From an uncultured Eubacteriales bacterium (GTDB lineage: Bacteria; Bacillota; Clostridia; Lachnospirales; Lachnospiraceae), in contig UQZF01000150.1 of NCBI GenBank assembly GCA_900545455.1, positions 1 to 7,085 on the forward strand: a stretch of 7,085 nt of DNA. Direction: 5' to 3'. Positions 1 through 6,665 of this stretch are shown here, piece by piece. The notes under the pieces are model-generated. The model did not search any database. It was given only the letters and a program-made list of their open reading frames with translations, and was not told where the DNA came from. Within the stretch, counting starts at the first letter, position 1. The number at the start of each line of letters is the position of its first letter. The position numbers were made by a program, and so were the translations under genes.

Positions 1-1025
1 GCATAGAGAACAACCGCCTGTCCCGGTGTTATCGCCCTCTGCGGTGTCTCAAAGTCAACCCTTATCCTTCCGCCGTCAAGCTCGGTCACATGGCAGGCAG
101 AACCCTTGTGCGCATAGCGTATCTTGCCGATGCAGTCCACATTGTCAAGGCTCTCAGCCCCCATGTAATTGACATCATCGGCTATAAGGCTCTTACAGAA
201 AATGTCCTCATTTTCTCCAATCACGACCTCGTTCGTCTCAGGTCTTATCTCGGACACGAACACATGATGTCCCATCGCAAGCCCAAGTCCTCTTCTCTGA
301 CCTATCGTGTAGTGCGTGATTCCCTTGTGCCTTCCGAGCACATTCCCGTACTTATCGACAAAATTGCCCTCGGGCACCTTGATTCCCGTAGCCCTCTCGA
401 TGTACGCCGCATGGTCATCGTCGGGAATAAAGCATATCTCCTGACTGTCCGGCTTGTCCGCCACCAAAAGCCCTATATCCGAGGCAATCTGCCTTATCTG
501 AGGCTTGGTGTAATCACCGCACGGCATCAGCGTATGTGCAAGCTGCTCCTGCGTGAGATTGTAGAGCGCATACGACTGATCCTTCGCATCCGTCACCGAC
601 GCCGATATGGCATATCTTCCGCTTGGAAGCTTTATTATCCTCGCATAGTGTCCCGTCGCGACGTAGTCGGCGCCTATCGAGCGCGCCCTGTTTAGAAGTG
701 CCTCCCACTTGATATATCTGTTGCAGGCGTTACACGGATTCGGTGTTCTTCCCGCAAGATATTCCCTGTTAAAATAATCTATTACCTTCTCCTTAAACTC
801 ATCCCTGAAGTTCATCACATAATGCGGAATGCCTATTTTTGCTGCAACGCGCTTGGCATCCCCCACCGCCGATATTCCGCAGCACGAATCCGTCTCGGAT
901 TCCTTGTCATCCTGCCAAATCTGCATGGTGACACCGACTACGTTGTAGCCCTGCTCCTTCAAAAGATATGCCGTGACCGACGAGTCGACGCCGCCCGACA
1001 TACCCACAACAACTGTCTCTGACAT
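1..1025 (-). CDS. mnmA: tRNA-specific 2-thiouridylase MnmA (3' end cut by window edge)
   Basis: MnmA activates U34 of tRNA-Lys, -Glu and -Gln with ATP and inserts sulfur relayed from a cysteine desulfurase, giving s2U34 in the cytoplasm. My own minus-strand translation gives 341 full codons without a stop. The N-terminus carries the PP-loop ATPase motif SGGVDSS at residues 10-16. The two cysteines expected for the catalytic disulfide/persulfide cycle are C98 (in GRTPNPCNACN) and C198 (in DSQEICFI). GQRRGLGLA in the central part and TPGQAVVLY at the visible end are also family signatures. The family is about 355-370 residues, so only some 10-25 residues are missing. The ATG at 1025 has a GGAG 8 nt upstream (1034-1037) and a good promoter further up. 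A cysteine pair at C48-C49 precedes GISAVGDAKRVA, which I recall as typical of Clostridia. No cysteine desulfurase gene lies in the window. Identification is very secure. Confidence 0.97.
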   Translation of the reverse strand, partial: MSETVVVGMSGGVDSSVTAYLLKEQGYNVVGVTMQIWQDDKESETDSCCGISAVGDAKRVAAKIGIPHYVMNFRDEFKEKVIDYFNREYLAGRTPNPCNACNRYIKWEALLNRARSIGADYVATGHYARIIKLPSGRYAISASVTDAKDQSYALYNLTQEQLAHTLMPCGDYTKPQIRQIASDIGLLVADKPDSQEICFIPDDDHAAYIERATGIKVPEGNFVDKYGNVLGRHKGITHYTIGQRRGLGLAMGHHVFVSEIRPETNEVVIGENEDIFCKSLIADDVNYMGAESLDNVDCIGKIRYAHKGSACHVTELDGGRIRVDFETPQRAITPGQAVVLY

Positions 1026-1087
1026 ATATAAATCTCCATTCTAACGCTTTTCAACACAATAATTATCTCAATCAGACCATATATTCT

Positions 1088-1116
1088 ATTTTACCCCATA
1101 ATGTATCTTATTTCAA
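1088..1116 (-). promoter_or_regulatory. sigma-A-type promoter of mnmA
   Basis: On the minus strand, TTGAAA (1116-1111) is followed by a 17-nt spacer and TAAAAT (1093-1088). Each hexamer matches the sigma-A consensus at 5 of 6 positions with optimal spacing. Transcription should start near 1081, leaving a leader of about 55 nt before the mnmA ATG at 1025. The leader shows no obvious riboswitch or attenuator. The -35 lies in an AT-rich stretch with two AATATT copies (1116-1129). Confidence 0.72.
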
Positions 1117-1144
1117 TATTCAAAATATTCTGACATCATTTATT

Positions 1145-1178
1145 TTGCCACATACATTCCACATACGCGGAATACAAT
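1145..1178 (+). promoter_or_regulatory. probable promoter/operator region of the flippase gene (weak signals)
   Basis: No full sigma-A promoter is evident upstream of the plus-strand flippase gene. Three signals are visible. CATACATT (1151-1158) matches the sporulation sigma-E -10 pattern CATACA-H-T, but no good -35 sits at the usual distance. TACAAT (1173-1178) could be a sigma-A -10, again without a clear -35; a start near 1185 would fit the chosen ATG at 1207. The octamer CCACATAC occurs twice (1148-1155 and 1159-1166), 11 nt apart, and ATTCC (1156-1160) can pair with GGAAT (1169-1173). Which of these, if any, is functional cannot be told from sequence alone. Confidence 0.25.
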
Positions 1179-1197
1179 GTTAAAAACAACTCCACAC

Positions 1198-1201
1198 GGA
1201 G
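1198..1201 (+). promoter_or_regulatory. ribosome binding site deciding the flippase start
   Basis: GGAG lies 5 nt before the ATG at 1207. The in-frame ATG at 1177 has no comparable purine-rich site, so the shorter reading is preferred. Confidence 0.7.
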
Positions 1202-1206
1202 AAAAA

Positions 1207-2736
1207 ATGTCCGCAAAATCTATTGTAAAGGGAACCGTAATCTTTGCCGTGTCCGGCATATTCTGCCGTATCATGGGCTTCATATTCCGCATATATCTCT
1301 CACGAATCATGCCCGCAAGCCAGATTGGTCTGTACCAGATGGTTATGCCTATATGCGTGCTCGGTCAGGCTGCCGCCGTCGGAGGCTTGTCCACCGCCGT
1401 CACAAAATATACCGCGGCATATTTTGCACAGAACAAAAAGGACAAAGGCTACATAAATTTTCTCGCCACCCTGCTGTACTGCACAGCCGTCTCGGTCGTG
1501 ACAGCACTCCTGATTGCCAAAAACGCAGCCCTCATCTCGAAATTATTCCTGAGCGGAAATCTCTGCGCAAGCCTGCTTGTAATAACGGCATACTCCCTTC
1601 CCTTTGCCTGCATACACTCGGTAATCTCAAGCTACTTTATAGGGCTTGAGCTCCACCTATTGCCCGCCGCGGCACAGGTGATCGAGCAGATTATACGAAT
1701 AACCTGCGTGTTCACATTTACGGGAATCGTCGAGCAGAACGGCGGCACTCCCGACGCCTCGACAGCTCTTTACGGGATACTCGCAGGCGAAATCGGCTCC
1801 TCGCTGTTCTGCTTTGTCTCGGTTATTTTTCTCAAGAATAAATACAAAACAGAGGAGACGGCTCTTGTACGCACTCCTCTTTACTACATAAGCGAGGGAA
1901 TCCTACAGCTCGCGGTAAACTACCGCCTCGCGCTCCCCATCACCGCCAACCGCGTATGCCTGCACCTCATACAAAGCTTTGAAGCCGTGCTTCTGCCGAT
2001 GATGCTCATGACCTACGGTCAGTCGGGCGAGGACGCTCTCACCACCTACGGTGTGCTCACCGGAATGACAATGCCGCTCGTGCTCTTCCCAGCAACCTTC
2101 ACCAACGCGATGTCGCAAGCACTTCTCCCCGACATCGCCCAATCATGGCAGACCGGAAATCTCTCACGCCTCAACAAGAGCATGAACTTAGCACTCACGC
2201 TCGCCTGCAACCTCGGCATCATGTGTATTCCAGGATTTTTCTTCTACGGAGCGGGCTTTGGCGGGATAATATTTGACAATAAGGAGGTCATCGCGCAGGT
2301 TCGTCTCATGAGCCTTATATGCCCCGTCGTATTTTTGTCGACGCCGCTCTCAAGCGCCCTGAATGCCATCGGCAAGACAGGCACCGTGTTCATATCAAGC
2401 CTCGTCGCGCACCTCATAAACCTCGCGCTCGTCGTGTTCATCATTCCGCGCACGGGAATAAACGGCTACTGCTACGGGCTCGTCATAAGCCACCTCTTCG
2501 TATGCCTCTACATGATGTGGGTTCTAAAAAAAATAACCGGGTGCAGCTACTCGGTCAAATCCCTGGCAGCCGCCCCGGTCGTGCGCTCCGCAATATGTTT
2601 TTTTGCCACAATTCCCGTATACACCACGCTCCACCGCGCGGGAAATCTCTCCGAAATAGTCTGCCTGCTGATTGGAGGCGGCTCATACATACTTGCATGT
2701 ATCGTATCTTATATATTCATGCACGACATGAAATAG
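1207..2736 (+). CDS. SpoVB-like polysaccharide/lipid-linked oligosaccharide flippase (MOP superfamily)
   Basis: This is a 509-residue integral membrane protein, very hydrophobic throughout, with roughly 12-14 likely membrane segments (about 6-22, 43-62, 83-105, 120-140, 164-176, 190-208, 243-268, 284-300, 326-346, 366-386, 394-414, 420-440, 458-472 and 484-504). The N-terminus (KGTVIFAVSGIFCRIMGFIF, then RIYLSRIMP, IGLYQMVMP and GLSTAVTKY) and the central NAMSQALLPDIAQ (300-312) resemble stage V sporulation protein B and its relatives. These belong to the PST/MVF branch of the MOP flippases, which move lipid-linked sugar precursors across the membrane. The length matches SpoVB (about 518). 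The start at 1207 is chosen for its GGAG site; an in-frame ATG at 1177 would add 10 residues of poor character. It is divergent from mnmA and convergent with the FAH-family gene, so it is probably monocistronic. It could be true SpoVB (spore cortex), a YtgP/MurJ-like lipid II flippase, or an exopolysaccharide exporter. The family is secure; the substrate is not. Confidence 0.88.
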   Translation: MSAKSIVKGTVIFAVSGIFCRIMGFIFRIYLSRIMPASQIGLYQMVMPICVLGQAAAVGGLSTAVTKYTAAYFAQNKKDKGYINFLATLLYCTAVSVVTALLIAKNAALISKLFLSGNLCASLLVITAYSLPFACIHSVISSYFIGLELHLLPAAAQVIEQIIRITCVFTFTGIVEQNGGTPDASTALYGILAGEIGSSLFCFVSVIFLKNKYKTEETALVRTPLYYISEGILQLAVNYRLALPITANRVCLHLIQSFEAVLLPMMLMTYGQSGEDALTTYGVLTGMTMPLVLFPATFTNAMSQALLPDIAQSWQTGNLSRLNKSMNLALTLACNLGIMCIPGFFFYGAGFGGIIFDNKEVIAQVRLMSLICPVVFLSTPLSSALNAIGKTGTVFISSLVAHLINLALVVFIIPRTGINGYCYGLVISHLFVCLYMMWVLKKITGCSYSVKSLAAAPVVRSAICFFATIPVYTTLHRAGNLSEIVCLLIGGGSYILACIVSYIFMHDMK

Positions 2737-2766
2737 GCACCGAATGTACGGCTCATTCCATCGTGC
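2721..2766. terminator. possible shared hairpin between convergent genes
   Basis: Between the flippase stop (2736) and the FAH-family stop (2776), GAATG (2742-2746) pairs with CATTC (2754-2758). This lies inside either GCAC/GTGC (2737-2740 with 2763-2766) or a six-pair GCACGA/TCGTGC (2721-2726 with 2761-2766). The position suits a bidirectional terminator. However, the internal loop is asymmetric and there is no solid T-run on either strand (only CTATTTTAC on plus and CTATTTC on minus). Confidence 0.3.
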
Positions 2767-2775
2767 AAAATCATG

Positions 2776-3669
2776 CTATTTTACAGTGTTTACAAGTGTT
2801 CCGATTCCCTCGACGATACACTCCACCGTGTCGCCCGGCTTTAAAAAGCGCGGCGGCTCAAAGCCCATGCCGACTCCCGCAGGAGTTCCCATCGATATGA
2901 TGGTTCCCGCCTTCAATGTCATTCCCGACGAGAGCTCACTTATAACATGTGCCACGTCGAATATGAGCAGCTCCGTGTTGCTGTTCTGTCTTAACTCACC
3001 GTTCACCTTCGACTGTATTGTGAGCTTCGGCGGATAGGCTATGCTGTCCGCTGTCGTGATGCACGGTCCCATCGGCGTAAATCCGTCGAGGCTCTTTCCA
3101 AAGTACCACTGCTTGTGCCTCGTCTGGACATTTCTCGCACTCACATCATTGATAATCGTATAACCGAATATGTACTGCTCCGCCTCATCCTCAGGAACAT
3201 TCTTCGCATCCCTTCCGATAATGACGGCAAGCTCACACTCGTAGTCGAGGCTGTCAACAAGATTTTCGTGAGCCTCGATAAAGCCCTTATCAGGCACCGC
3301 CTCATTCACTCTCTTTGAGAAGTACACGGCATACGGTCTTTCACCTCCGAATGCCTCCTTCTTGTATCTTGCCGACTCGACAGCGTGCTCCATATAATTG
3401 ATGCCGAGGCATATTATATCCTGCCGCGGTCTCGGAATCGGTGCTAAGAGCACCACATCCTTAATCGGAATCGAGCCGTGTATCTCATCCGGCTCCTTGC
3501 GGTTATATATGCCGATGAGCTCCTTCTCAGCCCTCGACATCTTCTCCACAACCTCCTGCATATTCTCATAGGCCATTCCCATAGACCTTAAAGGATATAC
3601 CCATGTCTCATCGTCATTGATAACACCAACGCGTTCCTTCTTACCATCAAGATATGTCACAAACTTCAT
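2776..3669 (-). CDS. fumarylacetoacetate hydrolase (FAH)-family protein
   Basis: A 297-residue cytosolic enzyme of the FAH superfamily, whose members cleave, decarboxylate or isomerise 2-oxo/acylpyruvate-type acids using Mg2+ or Mn2+. An N-terminal segment of about 70 residues precedes the catalytic domain (about 75-297). LGINYMEHAVES (88-99) carries the probable catalytic H95. DYECELAVIIG (142-152) supplies metal ligands E144 and E146, and INDVSARN (173-180) supplies D175. GKSLDGFTPMGP (191-202), with K192, and ISMGTPAGVG (258-267) complete the active-site signature. The ATG at 3669 has GAGGT 7 nt upstream; an in-frame TTG at 3690 would lie only a few bases from the predicted transcription start. 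Likely activities are fumarylpyruvate hydrolase, hydroxyhepta-dienedioate isomerase/decarboxylase or oxaloacetate tautomerase/decarboxylase. No aromatic-catabolism gene lies nearby to choose among them. Family certain, substrate unknown. Confidence 0.93.
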   Translation of the reverse strand: MKFVTYLDGKKERVGVINDDETWVYPLRSMGMAYENMQEVVEKMSRAEKELIGIYNRKEPDEIHGSIPIKDVVLLAPIPRPRQDIICLGINYMEHAVESARYKKEAFGGERPYAVYFSKRVNEAVPDKGFIEAHENLVDSLDYECELAVIIGRDAKNVPEDEAEQYIFGYTIINDVSARNVQTRHKQWYFGKSLDGFTPMGPCITTADSIAYPPKLTIQSKVNGELRQNSNTELLIFDVAHVISELSSGMTLKAGTIISMGTPAGVGMGFEPPRFLKPGDTVECIVEGIGTLVNTVK

Positions 3670-3676
3670 AAGCAAG

Positions 3677-3681
3677 ACCTC
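3677..3681 (-). promoter_or_regulatory. ribosome binding site of the FAH-family gene
   Basis: GAGGT (3681-3677 on the minus strand) sits 7 nt before the ATG at 3669 and supports that start over the TTG at 3690. Confidence 0.75.
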
Positions 3682-3702
3682 ACTTCTCAATATGTTAGAG
3701 GT

Positions 3703-3731
3703 ATTCTAGCACTATGTGGAAAAATTTTCAA
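3703..3731 (-). promoter_or_regulatory. sigma-A-type promoter of the FAH-family gene
   Basis: On the minus strand, TTGAAA (3731-3726), a 17-nt spacer and TAGAAT (3708-3703) give 5 of 6 consensus matches in each hexamer. Transcription should begin near 3696, about 27 nt before the ATG at 3669. It lies wholly in the 81-nt gap after metA, so the FAH-family gene can be expressed independently of the rluF-ligA-metA run. No convincing metA terminator is visible in the same gap, so read-through is also possible. Confidence 0.72.
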
Positions 3732-3750
3732 TATGGAAAAGGTCGCAGTA

Positions 3751-4656
3751 TCACAAAATATACGGCGTAACCTGATAAACATAATAATTGATCCAGTTCG
3801 TGTAAAGGTTGTTCGCGTGCGCCCTCCATGTAAGCCTCGGCTTCGAGTTGACATCGTCGTTCGTGTAATAGTTGTGCGGCATGTCTATAGGCAGACCTTT
3901 GCCGAGGTCGCGCTTGTACTCAGCATCGAGTGTCACGCGGTCATACTCGGGATGTCCCATGACGAAGATTCTCTTTCCGCCCTCCGCGAGCACTATGAAC
4001 ACGCCGACCTCCTCGGACTCGGCGAGTATCTGAAGCCTTGCGTCAGCGAGGATGTCCGACTTAGACACCGTCGTGTGGCGCGAATGAGGAGCATAGAAAT
4101 AGTCGTCAAAGCCCCTCACGAGAGGCACCTTGCGGTTTAATACCTTGTGCTCAAAGATGCCGAACGCCTTCTTAGGAAGAAGCTCCTTGTGTATTCCGTA
4201 GTGGTGGTAGAGTCCCGCCTGTGCGCCCCAGCAGATGTGAAGCGTTGAGGTGACGTGCTTGTCCGACCAGTCCATGATTTTCACGAGCTCATCCCAGTAG
4301 GTGACCTCCTCGAACTCCATCTGCTCGACAGGTGCACCCGTTATTATAAGTCCGTCGAAGTTTCTGTCCTTTATCTCGCTGAAGGTTAAGTAAAACTGGT
4401 TTAAATGCGATGCCGATGTGTTCTTAGACACATGGGACTCAAGCTGTAAAAATGTGATATTAATCTGGAGCGGTGTGTTCGAGAGTGCCCTTAAAAGCTG
4501 CAGCTCCGTGTCCTGCTTGATTGGCATGAGGTTAAGTATGAGCACCTCGAGCGGTCTTATGTCCTGCGAGAGAGCTCTGTTCTCGTCCATCACAAATATA
4601 TTTTCATCCTCAAGAACCGCCCTTGCAGGCAGGTCATTCTGTATTCTGATTGGCAT
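3751..4656 (-). CDS. metA: homoserine O-acetyltransferase MetA (MetX-independent, HTS-fold)
   Basis: MetA acylates L-homoserine, the first committed step of methionine biosynthesis, in the cytoplasm. The 301-residue protein has the family's usual length. The catalytic nucleophile is C142 (HICWGAQAG), with H235 and E237 in VMGHPEYD completing the active site, all at the standard family positions. The N-terminal MPIRIQNDLPA and LILNLMPIKQDTE are hallmark segments. Position 111 in TGAPVEQMEF is glutamate. In this family Glu at 111 is associated with acetyl-CoA use, while Gly there (as in E. coli) goes with succinyl-CoA, so the product is predicted to be O-acetylhomoserine. The start codon shares one base with the ligA stop (TAATG), and a GAGG inside the end of ligA (4668-4665) lies 8 nt upstream, so translation is probably coupled to ligA. 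No S-box or T-box leader can exist directly upstream. Confidence 0.96.
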   Translation of the reverse strand: MPIRIQNDLPARAVLEDENIFVMDENRALSQDIRPLEVLILNLMPIKQDTELQLLRALSNTPLQINITFLQLESHVSKNTSASHLNQFYLTFSEIKDRNFDGLIITGAPVEQMEFEEVTYWDELVKIMDWSDKHVTSTLHICWGAQAGLYHHYGIHKELLPKKAFGIFEHKVLNRKVPLVRGFDDYFYAPHSRHTTVSKSDILADARLQILAESEEVGVFIVLAEGGKRIFVMGHPEYDRVTLDAEYKRDLGKGLPIDMPHNYYTNDDVNSKPRLTWRAHANNLYTNWINYYVYQVTPYIL

Positions 4657-6665
4657 TAGTCGTTCCTCTTTCCTGTCATATTTATGAAATCTTCCTCAGA
4701 TATAATCGGAATGCCAAGCTCCTTTGCCTTCTGATTCTTGGAAGAATCGCTCGTTGTATCGTTATTGATAAGATAGTCCGTCTTGGAGCTGACACTGCCC
4801 GCAACCTTGCCGCCAAGGCTCTCGATAAGTGCCTTTACCTCATTTCTGTTGGCAAAATGCTCAACCGAACCCGTTATGACAAATGTCTTTCCTGCAATGT
4901 CCGAGCTTAAATCAGCCTTCTCCTCAGGTATGAGATTTAATTCAGCCGCAAGTGCCAAGGCGTTGTCTCTCTTCTTCTCATCGGAAAAATATTTCACGAT
5001 GTCGCCCGCAATCACGGCACCGATTCCGTCAATGCTCATAAGCTCGTTCTCATCCGCGCTCATTATTGCATCAAGACTACTGTCGAAATGCCTGCAGATA
5101 AGCTTCGCGTTGGCGGTTCCGACGCCCGGAATGCCGAGCGCATATATGAATCTGCTTATCTGTGCATCCCTCGACTTCTCGACGGAGGCAATCATGTTGT
5201 CGTATGACTTCTCACCGAAGCCCTCCATCGTACATATCCTCTCCTTGTATCTGTCAAGGTGATATATGTCGGCGTATGTCTTAATCATACCATCATCTAT
5301 GAATTTTTCAAGTGTCGCCTCGGATATTCCGTCGACGTTTAAGGCATCCCTCGACACGAGAAGCTCGAAGCTCTTTACCTGCTTTGCCTGACAGTCGGGA
5401 TTCATGCAGTAGAGGCTTAACGCATCGTTCTGGCTTCTTATCTGCGTCGCACCGCCGCATACAGGGCAGATTTCAGGGATAACGACAAGTCCGTCGTCCT
5501 TTTTGTCCTCACCCTCCGCCTTCTTTACGACACGCGCAATCTGCGGGATAATCATGTTGGCTTTGTAGACAGATATTGTGTCGCCTATTCCGAGCCCGAG
5601 CGAACGCAGTATGCTAACATTGTGCACACTCGCCCTCGACACCGTCGTTCCCTCAATCTCGACAGGCTCGAAAATTGCGACGGGATTTATGAGTCCCGTT
5701 CTCGAAGCACTCCACTCTATCTCGAGAAGCTTCGTGTCGACAAGCTCGTCCTTCCACTTAAACGCTATCGAATGTCTCGGAAACTTAGCCGTTCTTCCGA
5801 GGCTCTCACCGTAGGCTATGTCATCGTAGGTGAGCACAAGTCCGTCAGACGGAAAATCGTTAGTCTCAACCTCCCTTGCAAACCACTCGACGGCATCTGC
5901 CATATTGTTCTCATCAACCACCTTGAAATCCACGGTGTCGAAGCCCTGAGCTTTAAGCCAGTTAAACTGTGCCTCCTTGGAATTTCCGAAATCCACATCG
6001 GGCTCGCCACTCTCGGGACTTACCGCAGATATGAGCGCAAAAGCCTTGAGGCGCACATTTCTCTTTGCGGTAATCTCACTGCTTAGCTGTCTCACCGAGC
6101 CGCTGCAAAGGTTTCTCGGGTTCTTGTACTTCTCGCCCTCGTTGTCAATCTGCGCATTTATTCTCTCGAAATCGGAGTAGGTTATGATTGCCTCACCTCT
6201 TATGACAAGCCTTCCCTGATAGGAAATCTTTGTCGGAAGATTCTTAAAGGTTCTCGCGTTCGCGGTGATAACCTCGCCGATGTAGCCGTTTCCTCTTGTT
6301 ACCGCCTTTGTAAGCTCACCATGCTCGTAGGTGAGCACCACGGTAAGTCCGTCAAGCTTCCATGAGAGCAGGCATTTGTGCGCGCCCGCGAATGCGGCGA
6401 GTGCCTCGACGGACTTCGTCTTGTCAAGGCTTAACATCGGTGCCGCGTGCTCCTCCTTCGGAAGCTCGCTCACGGTCTCATAGCCGACATGCTGCGTAGG
6501 GCTGTCGGACATCACTATGCCCGTCTCCTCCTCGAGTGACACCAGCTCATCGTAGAGCGCGTCGTACTCAAAATTGGTCATGAGCTCCTTGTCGCCCGCA
6601 TAGTACGCCTTGCCCGCTTCATTTAAGATACCGATTAATTCCTTTATTCTGCCAGCCTTATCCAT
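4656..6665 (-). CDS. ligA: NAD+-dependent DNA ligase LigA (divergent subtype)
   Basis: LigA seals nicks in DNA during replication and repair using NAD+. All domains are present in 669 residues (typical about 670): Ia about 1-65, adenylation about 66-310, OB fold about 311-395, zinc finger C400, C403, C420, C425, helix-hairpin-helix about 430-590, and BRCT about 590-669. The adenylated lysine is K103 in KLDG (103-106). RGE (156-158), NPRN (182-185), the AFK lysine K303, and RTGLINPVA plus SRASVHN agree with the family. Several usually conserved positions differ: S101 stands two before the lysine where Glu is usual, RGNG (124-127) replaces RGDG, N31 replaces the Asp of the domain Ia SDxEYD motif, and T279 follows DGLVL where DGVVIK is usual. 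I recall similar motifs (LSLDKTKS, NPRN-SGSVRQL) in Lachnospiraceae ligases. The start overlaps the end of rluF by 8 nt and has GGGAG 9 nt upstream (6679-6675). A second, canonical ligase elsewhere is possible. Confidence 0.95.
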   Translation of the reverse strand: MDKAGRIKELIGILNEAGKAYYAGDKELMTNFEYDALYDELVSLEEETGIVMSDSPTQHVGYETVSELPKEEHAAPMLSLDKTKSVEALAAFAGAHKCLLSWKLDGLTVVLTYEHGELTKAVTRGNGYIGEVITANARTFKNLPTKISYQGRLVIRGEAIITYSDFERINAQIDNEGEKYKNPRNLCSGSVRQLSSEITAKRNVRLKAFALISAVSPESGEPDVDFGNSKEAQFNWLKAQGFDTVDFKVVDENNMADAVEWFAREVETNDFPSDGLVLTYDDIAYGESLGRTAKFPRHSIAFKWKDELVDTKLLEIEWSASRTGLINPVAIFEPVEIEGTTVSRASVHNVSILRSLGLGIGDTISVYKANMIIPQIARVVKKAEGEDKKDDGLVVIPEICPVCGGATQIRSQNDALSLYCMNPDCQAKQVKSFELLVSRDALNVDGISEATLEKFIDDGMIKTYADIYHLDRYKERICTMEGFGEKSYDNMIASVEKSRDAQISRFIYALGIPGVGTANAKLICRHFDSSLDAIMSADENELMSIDGIGAVIAGDIVKYFSDEKKRDNALALAAELNLIPEEKADLSSDIAGKTFVITGSVEHFANRNEVKALIESLGGKVAGSVSSKTDYLINNDTTSDSSKNQKAKELGIPIISEEDFINMTGKRND
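4665..4668 (-). promoter_or_regulatory. metA ribosome binding site inside ligA
   Basis: GAGG (4668-4665, minus strand) lies within the last codons of ligA, 8 nt before the metA ATG. Together with the TAATG junction this indicates reinitiation or coupled translation. Confidence 0.6.

Noticed and set aside
90..695. 201-codon plus-strand open frame opposite mnmA
   Set aside because: It is antisense to a fully conserved MnmA coding region, rich in Arg/Leu/His as expected of a shadow frame, and shows no recognisable domain.
1177..1206. Longer flippase start at the upstream ATG (1177)
   Set aside because: No proper ribosome binding site precedes it; the extra ten residues are unlike the family N-terminus, and GGAG sits ideally before 1207.
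1026..1206. Small RNA or riboswitch in the 181-nt divergent gap
   Set aside because: AT-rich sequence with no extended helices; promoter elements account for it.
2319..2900. 193-codon plus-strand open frame across the flippase end and the FAH-family end
   Set aside because: It overlaps two real genes in other frames, has a low-complexity Arg/Pro/His composition and no ribosome binding site or family character.
3670..3690. TTG start for the FAH-family gene at 3690
   Set aside because: It is only a few bases from the predicted transcription start, lacks a ribosome binding site, and MKFVTYLDG at 3669 is a typical family N-terminus.
3720..3745. Possible metA terminator: TTTTC/GAAAA inverted repeat followed by T-run
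   Set aside because: A five-pair AT-rich stem is too weak, and the segment is better explained as the -35 region of the next gene's promoter.
3733..4140. 135-codon plus-strand open frame opposite metA
   Set aside because: Val/Arg-rich antisense shadow of an intact metA; no domain and no credible ribosome binding site.
4783..5262. 159-codon plus-strand open frame opposite ligA
   Set aside because: Ser/Leu-rich composition is what the reverse strand of this ligA gives; no independent evidence for a gene.
5622..6086. 154-codon plus-strand open frame opposite ligA
   Set aside because: Antisense to the conserved adenylation domain; no recognisable protein features.
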